The position numbers and the translations under genes were made by a program. The notes beneath the pieces are model-generated. The model did no database searches. It saw only the letters and a list, made by a program, of their open reading frames with translations, and had not been told where the DNA came from. DNA of 64,000 nucleotides, from assembly GCF_023721835.1 (NCBI RefSeq), contig NZ_JAMKFE010000003.1, positions 62,001-126,000 of the forward strand. Direction: 5' to 3'. This DNA comes from Caldimonas mangrovi. Its GTDB lineage: Bacteria > Pseudomonadota > Gammaproteobacteria > Burkholderiales > Burkholderiaceae_C. Of the stretch, positions 8,314 to 16,392 are shown piece after piece; within the stretch, counting starts at the first letter, position 1, and every line of letters starts with the position of its first letter.

Positions 8314-8835
8314 TCATGGGCTGGCGCTGCGTTGCTTGCGTCGCGCGGCCAGTTGTTCGCACAGGCCGGGTTGCGGCTGGACGTAAACCACGGCGAGGGA
8401 ACGGAACCCGCTATACGACGCCTCTTCGCATGGTTCGTAGCCCGCGGCTTTCAAGTGGACGTCCATCAGGCATATGGCGATAGGAGTCCCAAAGAACAGG
8501 ACGATGAAGCCCCAGATGGAGACTTTCAGAACCTTGATGAGCCCGTTCGTGGGAGATCCGTTGGGCGTTGCGACCCCTTGAAGGATGAAGATGGTCATGC
8601 CGATCATGCCGATCGCACACCCCAACAGAATCGTGAATTCATAGTTGTACGTGATGCTGGGCGGCTTGGTCAGCAACGCACGCCACAGATCCGAGCCGGC
8701 CACCACGACCCACCCGGAAACACCGACAGTCAGGGCGGTGAAGAGCAGCGCTCCTGCGATCACCTTCCAGCGTGCGGGCGGAGGCGGCTCGACGCCCTGC
8801 GGATTCCTCTTCCGTTCTACCCGTAGGGTAGCCAC
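8314..8835 (-). CDS. Three-helix membrane protein, candidate orphan T6SS immunity protein
   Basis: 173 residues. The start is a GTG at 8835, chosen because a perfect AAGGAGG ribosome site lies 5 bases upstream; the open frame continues upstream without a site. Three membrane helices are visible (about WKVIAGALLFTALTVGVSG, FTILLGCAIGMIGMTIFIL, WGFIVLFFGTPIAICLM), with a basic N-terminus and a short basic C-terminal tail. I do not recognise a named family. Immediately upstream is an 18-codon fragment of an hcp 3' end and then a complete Hcp-effector-immunity set. This suggests it is an immunity-type protein whose cognate effector has been lost. GC is lower than in flanking housekeeping genes. 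The immunity role is an inference from position. Confidence 0.55.
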   Translation of the reverse strand: MATLRVERKRNPQGVEPPPPARWKVIAGALLFTALTVGVSGWVVVAGSDLWRALLTKPPSITYNYEFTILLGCAIGMIGMTIFILQGVATPNGSPTNGLIKVLKVSIWGFIVLFFGTPIAICLMDVHLKAAGYEPCEEASYSGFRSLAVVYVQPQPGLCEQLAARRKQRSASP

Positions 8836-9021
8836 GTCGACCTCCTTGTTTGGGCGCGGACGCAGTTGCTCCACGAACTTTCGACCGCGCCGGGACTCAC
8901 GTCGCCTCGTGGATGCCACGACCGGTGCCTGGCATGGTGCCGCTTCTTGACTGTTGCGCTTTTGGTCAGAGATGAGCTGTGTCGGTGCAAGCAGAAGGAG
9001 GAGGCCGAGGCCTTTCACCGC

Positions 9022-9075
9022 TCAGCCGAGGTTCAGCACGTTGCGCGCCAAGTTCCAGGCGTCGACAGCGTTCAT
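9022..9075 (-). pseudogene. Remnant of an hcp 3' end (18 codons)
   Basis: Read on the minus strand, an ATG at 9075 overlapping the TGA of the membrane protein upstream opens an 18-codon frame ending AWNLARNVLNLG-stop. The intact hcp in this window ends AWDLARNVPNFG-stop. At DNA level 9021-9060 matches 10731-10770 at 36 of 40 positions without gaps, and similarity then decays. The fragment is too short to fold as Hcp. It looks like the junction left when an hcp-effector-immunity unit recombined through, or was inserted at, an older hcp 3' end. Confidence 0.75.
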
Positions 9076-9695
9076 TTCGCCCTCTCACCGTCGCCCGGGG
9101 GAACTTTGGACCGACTGTCAGCGGAAGGTTTCGGGGGGCTGCCCGGGCGCGACTGATGCGTCACGGCTGAATCATGTCTTCCTCCTCGTGCCCCCCGACT
9201 GATCACGTGCCGCACAAGGAGAAAACCTGCGCCGGCCAACAGAACAGCTATTGCTATGGCGAGGTCCCAGTCAACCCTTGCCCCATCTTGGCCGGGCCAT
9301 AGAGCAATACGCCCGCTCGCTTGAAAGTGCGCGAGAAGGGTCGCCGTGGCCAAGACGAGGCCGGCACTGGTGATGACCCAGATTGTTCCCAGCAACTTCG
9401 CGACCCAGCGGCACCAAGCCGGTACGACCTCTCGCATTTCCGTCATTCCGCGTTTCCGAGCAATCGCAGGAAACGCGATGGCAGCAAGCAGCATGACAGT
9501 GCGCAGCGGTGCCCAGATCGTGCCTGTGAACACGGCCAGCTGGAACGGCCCGAAGTGCGGCTGCTTCCAGTACCGTTCTACGAGCTTCTTTGGCATCAGG
9601 AAATGCACGCCGATCACGACTGCACCGGCGACCAGCACCGTGCAGACGAGCCCGAACAGGATCAGGCCGACACCTCGTTCATCGACTAACGGCAT
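9072..9695 (-). CDS. Four-helix membrane protein, candidate T6SS immunity protein
   Basis: 207 residues from ATG at 9695, overlapping the end of the candidate effector by 10 bp, so the two are co-translated. Four hydrophobic segments are visible (GLILFGLVCTVLVAGAVVIGV, FTGTIWAPLRTVMLLAAIAF, LLGTIWVITSAGLVLATATLL, LAIAIAVLLAGAGFLLV). They are followed by a hydrophilic, Ser/Pro/Lys-rich tail of about 35 residues. No named family is recognised. Immunity proteins against membrane-acting T6SS effectors are typically polytopic inner-membrane proteins encoded directly downstream, which is exactly this arrangement. The role is inferred from context. Confidence 0.6.
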   Translation of the reverse strand: MPLVDERGVGLILFGLVCTVLVAGAVVIGVHFLMPKKLVERYWKQPHFGPFQLAVFTGTIWAPLRTVMLLAAIAFPAIARKRGMTEMREVVPAWCRWVAKLLGTIWVITSAGLVLATATLLAHFQASGRIALWPGQDGARVDWDLAIAIAVLLAGAGFLLVRHVISRGARGGRHDSAVTHQSRPGSPPKPSADSRSKVPPGDGERAK

Positions 9696-10609
9696 ACCTG
9701 GTCCACACCGGCTCCATCGACAAGGTCGATTTCGCTGAAATTACTCGAGTAGACACGCGACGCCACCTTGCCTGCCAAATAACTCGCAGCGGCGCCGCTT
9801 GTTGCAAGAATCAAGGCAGTTCCCCAACCAATCGGATTGGACACTACAAAAAGACCGATCACGATGCCCGTGACGGAACTGGTGACGGTGTCGACAAGAA
9901 CTTCATTCTTCTTCTTCCGATCTTCGGTATTGGCGATCTGAACGCAAGCGGCCGTCATCCCTACCCCGGTCAGGACGATACCGCCCCTGGAGGCCAAGGA
10001 GCCCAGTTGCCTGAGTCGAGCCACGTTTTGACTGATGTTGTGGTCATACGGCACGCCGCCATGACGCGCAATACGAATGGCCTGCTGAGTATCGAGGCCC
10101 CGGAACATCATCCGCTCGAAAGGACCGGCGTTGGCGCGGAACCGTTCGATCAGCAACCGCCTGCGGTAGTCGTACTGCCCCTTGGTCAGCTGGCCGCTCC
10201 TGTACGCCGCATACTCGTCGCCGATCTGTCGCAACAGATCCAGATTGCCGCCGCTCAACAGGTTGGCGCCACTCCCCAGCGCGACGCTGCCCGGGCTGTT
10301 TAGCAGCCCGCTGTGCTCGGCCCAGGCCATCGCCCAGAACCTGCGGCGCTCCTCTGCGCTCGCCGTGGGGGCGCTCAACAACGGGCCGCCCAAGCCCGGC
10401 GGCAGCATAGAACCGTGGGGGTCCGGCACCCGCAGCGCCACGCGCCCCAACTGGTCGGAGTTCTTCAAGCGCGGATTCATCTGCAGGATCACGGCGCGCA
10501 ACTCCTCGCAGCGCCGCGACCACGGCGGCTCGTCGTACAGACGCAAGATGACGGACGCCAGGGAATCGCCCGACTCGGGCGTGTACTCGTAGTAGAACGG
10601 TTGTGCCAT
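9686..10609 (-). CDS. Candidate Hcp-associated T6SS effector (LysM-like N-terminus, membrane-active C-terminus)
   Basis: 307 residues from ATG at 10609, preceded by a strong AAGGAGGAG site. Residues about 5-65 look LysM-like (a Gly-Asp-Ser-Leu motif, then a QMNPRL stretch and VALRVPDP). LysM modules bind peptidoglycan or serve as adaptors. The middle is helical and charged. The C-terminal third has two hydrophobic, Gly-rich segments (GGIVLTGVGMTAACVQIA; VTGIVIGLFVVSNPIGWGTALILATSGAAASYLAG) separated by a RKKK-containing hydrophilic hinge, as in pore-forming or membrane-depolarising toxins. It lies 122 bp after hcp and overlaps a polytopic membrane gene. No enzymatic motif is seen. Toxin function is inferred. 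Confidence 0.55.
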   Translation of the reverse strand: MAQPFYYEYTPESGDSLASVILRLYDEPPWSRRCEELRAVILQMNPRLKNSDQLGRVALRVPDPHGSMLPPGLGGPLLSAPTASAEERRRFWAMAWAEHSGLLNSPGSVALGSGANLLSGGNLDLLRQIGDEYAAYRSGQLTKGQYDYRRRLLIERFRANAGPFERMMFRGLDTQQAIRIARHGGVPYDHNISQNVARLRQLGSLASRGGIVLTGVGMTAACVQIANTEDRKKKNEVLVDTVTSSVTGIVIGLFVVSNPIGWGTALILATSGAAASYLAGKVASRVYSSNFSEIDLVDGAGVDQVCR

Positions 10610-10731
10610 GGGAACTCCTCCTTGATGGATCTACTTCTTGGAATCGAAAGAATCGGCCGATGGATCGGCGCTCGGCGCGCTGTCTCGGCAGCCACCGGGA
10701 TGAAGCAAGGGGGCCGGTGCCCCCACGAAGC

Positions 10732-11268
10732 TCAGCCGAAGTTCGGCACGTTGCGCGCCAGGTCCCAGGCGCCCGTGATGTTGACCTTGCCGGACTTGTC
10801 GCCGCCGATGCTCAGTTCATCGTAGGTCCAGCGCACGGCCGAGTACTTCAGCGTGAAGACCTCTTCGCCGGAGTTCTCTTCGACCGTGGGCTCCACCGAG
10901 GCGACCACCACGTTCTTCAATTCGATCTTGAGGTACTGGTGGCGGTTCTGTGCTCCCGAAGGGCTGCCGACGTTGTTCTTGCCACCGTGGGCGCGGTAGA
11001 AGTAGATCACCACGTCGTTGATCACGGTGCCGCACGAGCAGGCCTGCAGCAGCTTGGGCGTGGCGCCGTCGACTTCCTTGGTGAAATGCATCTCGCCGTG
11101 TTCGCAACGCTCGGCGGTGTGGCCGCCGGCGGTGGACGACGAGGACGAGCGCGGCTGCCTGACCTCGTGCTTCCACGCGCTCACTTCCACGGTGTCCTTG
11201 TGCCTGCTGTCGCGCGAATCGCCCTTGATGTCGCAGCTCTTGAATTCGACGTAGATGTCCTTGGCCAT
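10732..11268 (-). CDS. hcp: Type VI secretion tube protein Hcp
   Basis: 178 residues from ATG at 11268, with a GAGGGAG ribosome site. The sequence has the Hcp1 beta-barrel pattern: MAKDIYVEFKSCDIKGDSRD at the N-terminus, a central HFTKEVDGATPKLLQAC segment, and the C-terminal AWDLARNVPNFG end typical of the family. Hcp hexamers stack into the inner tube of the T6SS and carry effectors in their lumen. No structural T6SS genes (tss, clpV, vgrG) lie in this window, so this is an accessory hcp with its own downstream effector and membrane proteins. A cheYZ terminator just upstream implies its own promoter at about 11269-11290. Confidence 0.92.
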   Translation of the reverse strand: MAKDIYVEFKSCDIKGDSRDSRHKDTVEVSAWKHEVRQPRSSSSSTAGGHTAERCEHGEMHFTKEVDGATPKLLQACSCGTVINDVVIYFYRAHGGKNNVGSPSGAQNRHQYLKIELKNVVVASVEPTVEENSGEEVFTLKYSAVRWTYDELSIGGDKSGKVNITGAWDLARNVPNFG

Positions 11269-11291
11269 GTCGCTCCCTCGAAGGATGTGTG

Positions 11292-11320
11292 GAAAAAGAA
11301 ACTGGCCGTTGAACGGCCAG
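11292..11320 (-). terminator. Rho-independent terminator after cheZ
   Basis: On the minus strand, a 9-bp inverted repeat (11302-11310 with 11312-11320) is followed by the T-rich run TTTCTTTTT. It lies about 135 bp beyond the cheZ stop and just before hcp. It would end the cheY-cheZ transcript and separate it from the T6SS genes. Confidence 0.65.
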
Positions 11321-11455
11321 CGAGGGAAGTCTTCAAGGCGAGGGACATCGCGTCCGTGAGGAAATGAAACCCGACGGCGGTCTCCAGGGCATCCGCTTAC
11401 ATCACCCCGGGATGAGGGGCTGCGAACCTTGACAGGAAGGCACCGCCCAGCGGCC

Positions 11456-12091
11456 TCAGAACCCCAGCGACGCGAGCAGGTCGTCCACTTCGTCCTGCTG
11501 CAGCGCCTTGTCCGGCACCTGCGGCCCGGCCAGCTCCTTCGAGGCGGCCGCCGCCACGGGGGCCGGTGCCGGCACCACGGCCTGCAGCTGCTCCGGCGCA
11601 CTGTCGACCAGCAGGTCGAGCAGCTGTTTCTCGGTGCGGTCGATGATGTTGATGACCTTCTTGATCACCTGGCCGGACAGGTCCTGGAAGTCCTGCGAGA
11701 GCATGATGTCGCCGAGCACCGCATTCTGGCCTTCGGCGAAGGCGGCAGCGCGGTCGGCGTAGCTGGCGCACAGCTTCATCATCGCGCGCGCCCGCTCGGG
11801 CGACAGCTCGGGCGTATCGGCCAGCCGGCGCAGGCTGCCGGCCAGTTCGTGCCCCTGCGTCGCGACCGCGTCGCACTCGGGCTTGGCGGCGTCGACCAGG
11901 TTCAGCACCTTGTTGGCGGCGTTCTCGGTCATCTTGCCGACGTAGGCCAGCCGTTCGCGTGCGTCGGGGATCTCGCTGACCACGCTTTGCAACTCCGAGC
12001 CCGCGCCGAGCGCGATCATCGCCTCGTGCAGTTGCCGGGTGATCGAACCCAGGCGCGCAAATGCGTCCTGCGGGGAAATCGTCGCCTTCAT
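11456..12091 (-). CDS. cheZ: Chemotaxis protein phosphatase CheZ
   Basis: 211 residues. CheZ dephosphorylates CheY-P to reset the flagellar motor signal. The long helical-hairpin core is present, with the catalytic-helix motif SQDFQDLSGQVIKKVINII near residues 143-160, whose second Gln is the conserved catalytic glutamine. After an Ala/Pro-rich linker, the C-terminal peptide QQDEVDDLLASLGF is the canonical CheY-binding tail. The ATG is one base after the cheY stop, so the pair is one operon. A terminator follows. Confidence 0.95.
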   Translation of the reverse strand: MKATISPQDAFARLGSITRQLHEAMIALGAGSELQSVVSEIPDARERLAYVGKMTENAANKVLNLVDAAKPECDAVATQGHELAGSLRRLADTPELSPERARAMMKLCASYADRAAAFAEGQNAVLGDIMLSQDFQDLSGQVIKKVINIIDRTEKQLLDLLVDSAPEQLQAVVPAPAPVAAAASKELAGPQVPDKALQQDEVDDLLASLGF

Positions 12092-12092
12092 C

Positions 12093-12485
12093 TCACCCCA
12101 ACCCTTTCTTCTTCAGGATGTTCTGGATCTTTTCGTTCAACACCGCGGCCGTGAACGGCTTGACGATGTAGCCGTCCGCACCGGCCTTGGCCGCCTCGAT
12201 GATGTTTTCCTTCTTCGCCTCGGCCGTGATCAGCAGGAAGGGCAGGTCTTTCAGCGTGTCCGAAGCACGCACCTTCTGCAGCAGCTCGAGGCCCGTCATG
12301 TTGGGCATGTTCCAGTCGCTGATCACGAACTGGATGCCGCCACTTTCCAGCTTGCGCAACGCGTCGACGCCGTCCTCGGCCTCGACGGTGCGCTGGCAGC
12401 CCAGCTCCTTGACCAGGTTGGCGACGATGCGCCGCATCGTGCTGAAGTCGTCGACCACGAGGATGGTCAGATGAGCAAGAGACAT
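12093..12485 (-). CDS. cheY: Chemotaxis response regulator CheY
   Basis: 130 residues, a stand-alone receiver domain. The acidic pocket D12-D13, phospho-acceptor D57 ([13 protein letters not shown]), T87 (LLITAEAK) and K109 (YIVKP) are all in place. The sequence is very close to the enterobacterial type, which uses CheZ, and cheZ follows directly. Phosphorylated CheY binds the flagellar switch. The ATG at 12485 is chosen because it starts the first beta strand at the family position; the long upstream frame is Pro/Arg-rich noise. No other chemotaxis or flagellar genes are in the window. Confidence 0.95.
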   Translation of the reverse strand: MSLAHLTILVVDDFSTMRRIVANLVKELGCQRTVEAEDGVDALRKLESGGIQFVISDWNMPNMTGLELLQKVRASDTLKDLPFLLITAEAKKENIIEAAKAGADGYIVKPFTAAVLNEKIQNILKKKGLG

Positions 12486-12739
12486 CGTTCGTTCGGGAGT
12501 GGTGGGCGGGCCGGACGCGCGTGGGCACGGCTGCCGGATAACGGGTCGATTGTTGCTGAAGCGTCCCGCGATTTCGTGACGGCATGCCGTCGCGGCGTGG
12601 CTTTGTTCACGCCAGGCGGCGGATCCGTTGCACGAAGGTGCTTTTGCCCAGGCGGCCGCTCGGGCATGCTGGCTGCGTGACTGCTGCGGCGCGCTTGCCG
12701 TACAGTGCCGTGCAGGCAGCTGCGCAACAAGGGGGCGGC

Positions 12740-13108
12740 ATGAAGCGATGGGCAACAGCAGGGATCGCGGTGGCGATGGGGGCGGGGGCCGCCTGCGCCG
12801 CCGACGTGAGCTGGGACGCGCAAGGGGCCGCCAGCGTGGTGGTGACGGTCGCACCGAGCGACGCGCAGCAGCTATGCACGCGGCTCAAGAGCGGCCAGCG
12901 CGTGATCTGGGCCTTCGTGTCGCAGTCGAGCGTCGACTTCAACCTGCACCATCCGCAAGGCAAGGGCGTGAACTACCTCGTGCAGAAAAGCGCCGTGCGC
13001 GAGGCACGCGACGCGCTGGAGTCCGCCGTTGCGCAGGAGTACTGCTGGGTGTGGACCAACCGCACCGAAGCGCCCGCGCAGATCTCGGTGCAGATGCGCC
13101 GACGTTGA
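12740..13108 (+). CDS. Hypothetical secreted periplasmic protein
   Basis: 122 residues from ATG at 12740. A clear signal peptide ([21 protein letters not shown], cleavage after about residue 21) is followed by a compact domain of about 100 residues. That domain has two cysteines and a [20 protein letters not shown] segment recalling the beta-sandwich of p24/GOLD-like domains in bacterial periplasmic proteins. Function is unknown. It precedes the HDOD gene by 21 bp and may be co-transcribed with it. Confidence 0.7.
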   Translation: MKRWATAGIAVAMGAGAACAADVSWDAQGAASVVVTVAPSDAQQLCTRLKSGQRVIWAFVSQSSVDFNLHHPQGKGVNYLVQKSAVREARDALESAVAQEYCWVWTNRTEAPAQISVQMRRR

Positions 13109-13129
13109 ACAAAAAAGAGTGCCTTCGTC

Positions 13130-13933
13130 ATGCCCGTCGACCCGACCCTGAGAGCCCTCGACATCGACCTGCCGGCGCAGCCGGCGGTGCTGGTGCAGCT
13201 GTCGCTGCTGCTGGCCGAGGAAGCGGTCGACTTCAAGGCGATGGGCAGCCTGATCGAAGGCGACATGGCGCTCGCGGCAGCGGTGCTGAAGGCGCTCAAC
13301 TCGCCGATCTACGGGCTGCGCCAGCCGGTGCGCACCGTGCAGCAGGCCATCCAGTACCTCGGCAGCAACGAGGTGGCCGCCATCACCTACGAAATGGGGC
13401 TGCGCTCGGTGTTCCCGGCCGCGCGCGAACTCGATGCGCTGTGGTTCCGCGCCAACCGGCGCGGCATGGTGATGGCGCTGATGGCCCGGCGCCTGGGGCT
13501 CAACGCTTTCGTCGCGCACTCTGCCGGCCTGTTCGAAGAATGCGGCAAGGCGGTGATGTTCAGGCACGCGCCGCAGCGCTATGCCCCGATTCTGCAGGCC
13601 TCGCCGAGCGACGACCTGCTGGTGCTGCAGGAGATGCAGGCCTTCGGCGTGAGCCACGACGCGCTCGGCGCAGCGTTGTGCGAAACGTGGACGCTCGCAC
13701 CCGCGGCCGTCACCTGCGTGCGCTATCACGTGGTCGTGCAGAGCGGCGGTACCTGGCCCGACAAGCCGGACGCGCGGCCGCTGTGCGCGCTGTCGGCGGT
13801 CGCGCACTACCTGCTGCGCGCACCGGAGGCTGTCGAAACCGCAGTGCGGGCCTCGGCCACCCTCGGCGGCCTCGACGAGGAGCGCCTGCTCGAGGTTGCG
13901 CAAGACGCGCACGCCGTGCTGCGTGCCGCGTGA
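13130..13933 (+). CDS. HDOD domain protein
   Basis: 267 residues, almost entirely one HDOD domain: LPAQPAVLVQLSLLLAEEAVDFKAMGSLIEGDMALAAAVLKALNS at the start, then helical repeats with the LFEECGKAVMFRHAP element. HDOD proteins are HD-superfamily relatives lacking most metal ligands; they act in signalling and cell-cycle or motility control. No GGDEF, EAL or receiver domain is attached. It follows the small secreted protein closely. The closeness of cheYZ is suggestive but they are divergently read. Confidence 0.88.
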   Translation: MPVDPTLRALDIDLPAQPAVLVQLSLLLAEEAVDFKAMGSLIEGDMALAAAVLKALNSPIYGLRQPVRTVQQAIQYLGSNEVAAITYEMGLRSVFPAARELDALWFRANRRGMVMALMARRLGLNAFVAHSAGLFEECGKAVMFRHAPQRYAPILQASPSDDLLVLQEMQAFGVSHDALGAALCETWTLAPAAVTCVRYHVVVQSGGTWPDKPDARPLCALSAVAHYLLRAPEAVETAVRASATLGGLDEERLLEVAQDAHAVLRAA

Positions 13934-14058
13934 CGGAACTGCATCACGCCGGCTGACACCGAAGCGACACCGGGTCAGGTGAAATCCGGGTGTCGGCGGC
14001 GCACCGGCACTGCCATCCTCTGCAGCCTCCCCTACAGCACACCCAAAAGGTATTCCCC

Positions 14059-15027
14059 ATGCAACGTCGACAGATGCTCAAGGTCCTCGGCGCGTCCGCC
14101 GTCTCGCTCGGTGTGGCGGGCGGTGCGCGTGCGCAGGCCTACCCCAGCCAGACCATCAAGCTGATGATCGCGTTCCCGGCCGGCGGCCCGACCGACCTGA
14201 CGATGCGCGTGCTGGCCGAGAACGCCAGTAAGATCCTCGGCCAGACGGTCGTCATCGAGAACAAGCCCGGCGCCGGCGGCACGCTGCCCGCGCAGGCGCT
14301 GCAGTCGGCGCAACCCGACGGCTACACGCTGGCGCAGATCCCGCTCGGCGTGTTCCGCCTGCCTTACACCACCAAGATCAACTGGGACCCGGTGAAGGAC
14401 GTCACTTATGTGCTGTGCGTCACCGGCTATGCCTTCGGCGTGGTCGTGCCCACCGCATCGCCGCTGAAGGACTGGAAAGACTTCGTCGCGTATGCCAAGG
14501 CCAACCCCGGGCAGCTGACGTACGGCTCGACCGGCATGCTGACCAGCCCGCACCTGACGATGGAAGAGATCGCGCAGAAGCTCGACCTCAAGCTCAACCA
14601 CATTCCTTACCGCGGCAGCTCGCACCTGATGCAGGCGATCCTGGGTGGCGAAATCATGTCCGCGGCCGACTCGACCGGTTTCGCGCCGCACGTGGCGGCC
14701 GGCAAGATGCGCGTGCTCAACACCTGGGGCGACAAGCGCCTGCCGACCTTCCCGGACGTGCCGACGCTGAAGGAGCTCGGGCTGGACATCGTGCAGGCCT
14801 CGCCCTATGGCATCGGAGCGCCCAAGGGCATGGACCCCAAGCTCGTGAAGACCATCCACGACGCCTTCAAGCAGGCGATGGAAATGCCCAACCATCGCGA
14901 GGCGTTGGCCAAGTTCGACCAGAACCTGATCTACATGGACTCGGCGCAGTACAGCCGTTTCGCCGCCGAAACGTTCAAGAAGGAGAAGGCGCTGGTCGAG
15001 AAGCTGGGGCTGGCCAAGCCGAGCTGA
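14059..15027 (+). CDS. Bug family tripartite tricarboxylate transporter receptor
   Basis: 322 residues from ATG at 14059 (MQRRQMLKVLGASAVSLG...ARAQ, a signal sequence with an RR pair). The mature protein has the Bug/TctC fold signature: YPSQTIKLMIAFPAGGPTD, then [10 protein letters not shown] and a central HIPYRGSSHLMQAILGGEI. These periplasmic binding proteins capture small carboxylates and related ligands for TctAB-type transporters or for signalling; the ligand cannot be predicted. No membrane components are nearby, typical of the many orphan Bug genes in Burkholderiales. It converges on a second Bug gene. Confidence 0.92.
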   Translation: MQRRQMLKVLGASAVSLGVAGGARAQAYPSQTIKLMIAFPAGGPTDLTMRVLAENASKILGQTVVIENKPGAGGTLPAQALQSAQPDGYTLAQIPLGVFRLPYTTKINWDPVKDVTYVLCVTGYAFGVVVPTASPLKDWKDFVAYAKANPGQLTYGSTGMLTSPHLTMEEIAQKLDLKLNHIPYRGSSHLMQAILGGEIMSAADSTGFAPHVAAGKMRVLNTWGDKRLPTFPDVPTLKELGLDIVQASPYGIGAPKGMDPKLVKTIHDAFKQAMEMPNHREALAKFDQNLIYMDSAQYSRFAAETFKKEKALVEKLGLAKPS

Positions 15028-15047
15028 TCGGTATTCGGGCGCTCCTG

Positions 15048-15071
15048 CAGGGTGGGCCGCGGCCCGCCCTG
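15048..15071. terminator. Bidirectional hairpin between convergent Bug genes
   Basis: An 11-bp stem with one G-T pairing (CAGGGTGGGCC at 15048-15058, GGCCCGCCCTG at 15061-15071) and a tight loop. It is centred in the 54-bp gap between two convergent genes. There is no strong T-run on either strand, so it is a probable rather than classical terminator. Confidence 0.5.
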
Positions 15072-15081
15072 CTTCCCGGTG

Positions 15082-16083
15082 TCAGTCCACCTTGGCGCCC
15101 GAGGCCTTCACGACCCCGGCCCACTTCTTCGTCTCGGCGTCGATCATCTTCGCGAACTGCGCCGGCGTGTTGCCGCCGGGGATGGCGCCCTGCGCCTCGA
15201 GCCGCGCCTTCAGCTCCGGGCTCGCGAGCGCCTTGGCGGTTTCCTGCTGCAGCCGGTTGACGATCTCGGGCGGCGTGCCGGCCGGTGCCAGCAGGCCGAA
15301 CCACGAACTGGCCTCGTAGCCCTTCACCGGGCCGGCTTCGGCGATCGTCGGCACGTCGGGCAGGGCGGTCGAGCGAGCGCCGCTCGTCACGGCCAGCGCC
15401 TTCAGCTTGCCCCCCTTGATCTGTGGCATCGCCGACGGCAGGTTGTCGAACATCACGTCCATGGTGCCGCCCACCAGGTCGAGCAGCGCCGGGCCCGAGC
15501 CGCGGTACGGGAAGTGGACCATGTAGGTGCCGGTCAGGCTCTTGAACAGCTCGCCGGCCAGGTGGATCGACGTGCCGTTGCCGCTGGAGGCCATGTTGAG
15601 CTTGCCGGGGTTGGCCTTGGCATAGCGGATCAGGTCGGGCACGCTGTCGATCTTGTAGGCCTCGGCCTTGGCCGGGTTGATCACCAGCACGTTGGGCACG
15701 CCGGCCACCAGCGTGACGGGCGCGAAGTCCTTGATCGGGTCGTACGGCAGCTTGGGGTACAGCGACTGGTTGATGCCGTGCGTGCCCACCGTGCCCATCA
15801 GCAGGGTGTAGCCGTCGGCGGCCGAGCGGGCGACTTCCGCGGCGCCCAGGTTGCCGCCGGCGCCCGGCTTGTTTTCGACGATGAACTGCTGGCCCAGGGC
15901 CTTGCCCAGCTCGGGTGCCAACGCGCGCGCCAGGATGTCGGTGGTGCCTCCGGGTGCGAACGGCACCACGATGCGCACCGGCTTGGTGGGCCAGGCCTGG
16001 GCGAACGAGGTGCCGGACCAGCCGGCCAGCGCGAGGGTGCCGAGGGCCGCGGCGAGCAGGCGGCGGCGGGGAGTCGAATGCAT
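15082..16083 (-). CDS. Bug family tripartite tricarboxylate transporter receptor (second copy)
   Basis: 333 residues from ATG at 16083, preceded by GGAGG at good spacing. The signal peptide ([21 protein letters not shown]...SFAQA) is followed by the Bug hallmarks [31 protein letters not shown] and [17 protein letters not shown]. It is a family relative of the convergent gene but clearly diverged, so it is not a recent duplication. It is a predicted periplasmic carboxylate-binding protein of unknown ligand. A CTTCCGA-GTG-TCGGAAG dyad upstream could be an operator. Confidence 0.93.
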   Translation of the reverse strand: MHSTPRRRLLAAALGTLALAGWSGTSFAQAWPTKPVRIVVPFAPGGTTDILARALAPELGKALGQQFIVENKPGAGGNLGAAEVARSAADGYTLLMGTVGTHGINQSLYPKLPYDPIKDFAPVTLVAGVPNVLVINPAKAEAYKIDSVPDLIRYAKANPGKLNMASSGNGTSIHLAGELFKSLTGTYMVHFPYRGSGPALLDLVGGTMDVMFDNLPSAMPQIKGGKLKALAVTSGARSTALPDVPTIAEAGPVKGYEASSWFGLLAPAGTPPEIVNRLQQETAKALASPELKARLEAQGAIPGGNTPAQFAKMIDAETKKWAGVVKASGAKVD

Positions 16084-16392
16084 GGAAGATCCTCCGTTGG
16101 AATCTTCCGAGTGTCGGAAGCGAAGCGGGCGCTGACCACCCGGGCTATCCCCGGCTACGGTCACGGCGGTGCGTCCTGCGCGCGGTCGTTCCGCGATGCG
16201 GGTTGCTCCCGTCTTCACGAAGCCCGGCTGTACGAGCGCACGCGAACATCGAGCCGAGCAGGCCGGAGCGCGGCACATCACGCTGGACACGCTCTGCCGC
16301 GGGGACCCGTCACGGGCCTCGAGGCGCCGCTTGCGCCTGCCTGCGTTTTGCTCGACAGTGCCGGGCACCACACGCGAAACAGCCCCCTCTCG
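16084..16392. other. Divergent intergenic region with a 7-bp dyad
   Basis: A 309-bp region between a minus-strand Bug gene and a plus-strand YbaY-like gene, so it should hold both promoters. The only clear structure is the inverted repeat CTTCCGA/TCGGAAG (16104-16120, 3-bp spacer), about 20 bp upstream of the Bug start. No convincing small gene or RNA was found. Confidence 0.4.
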
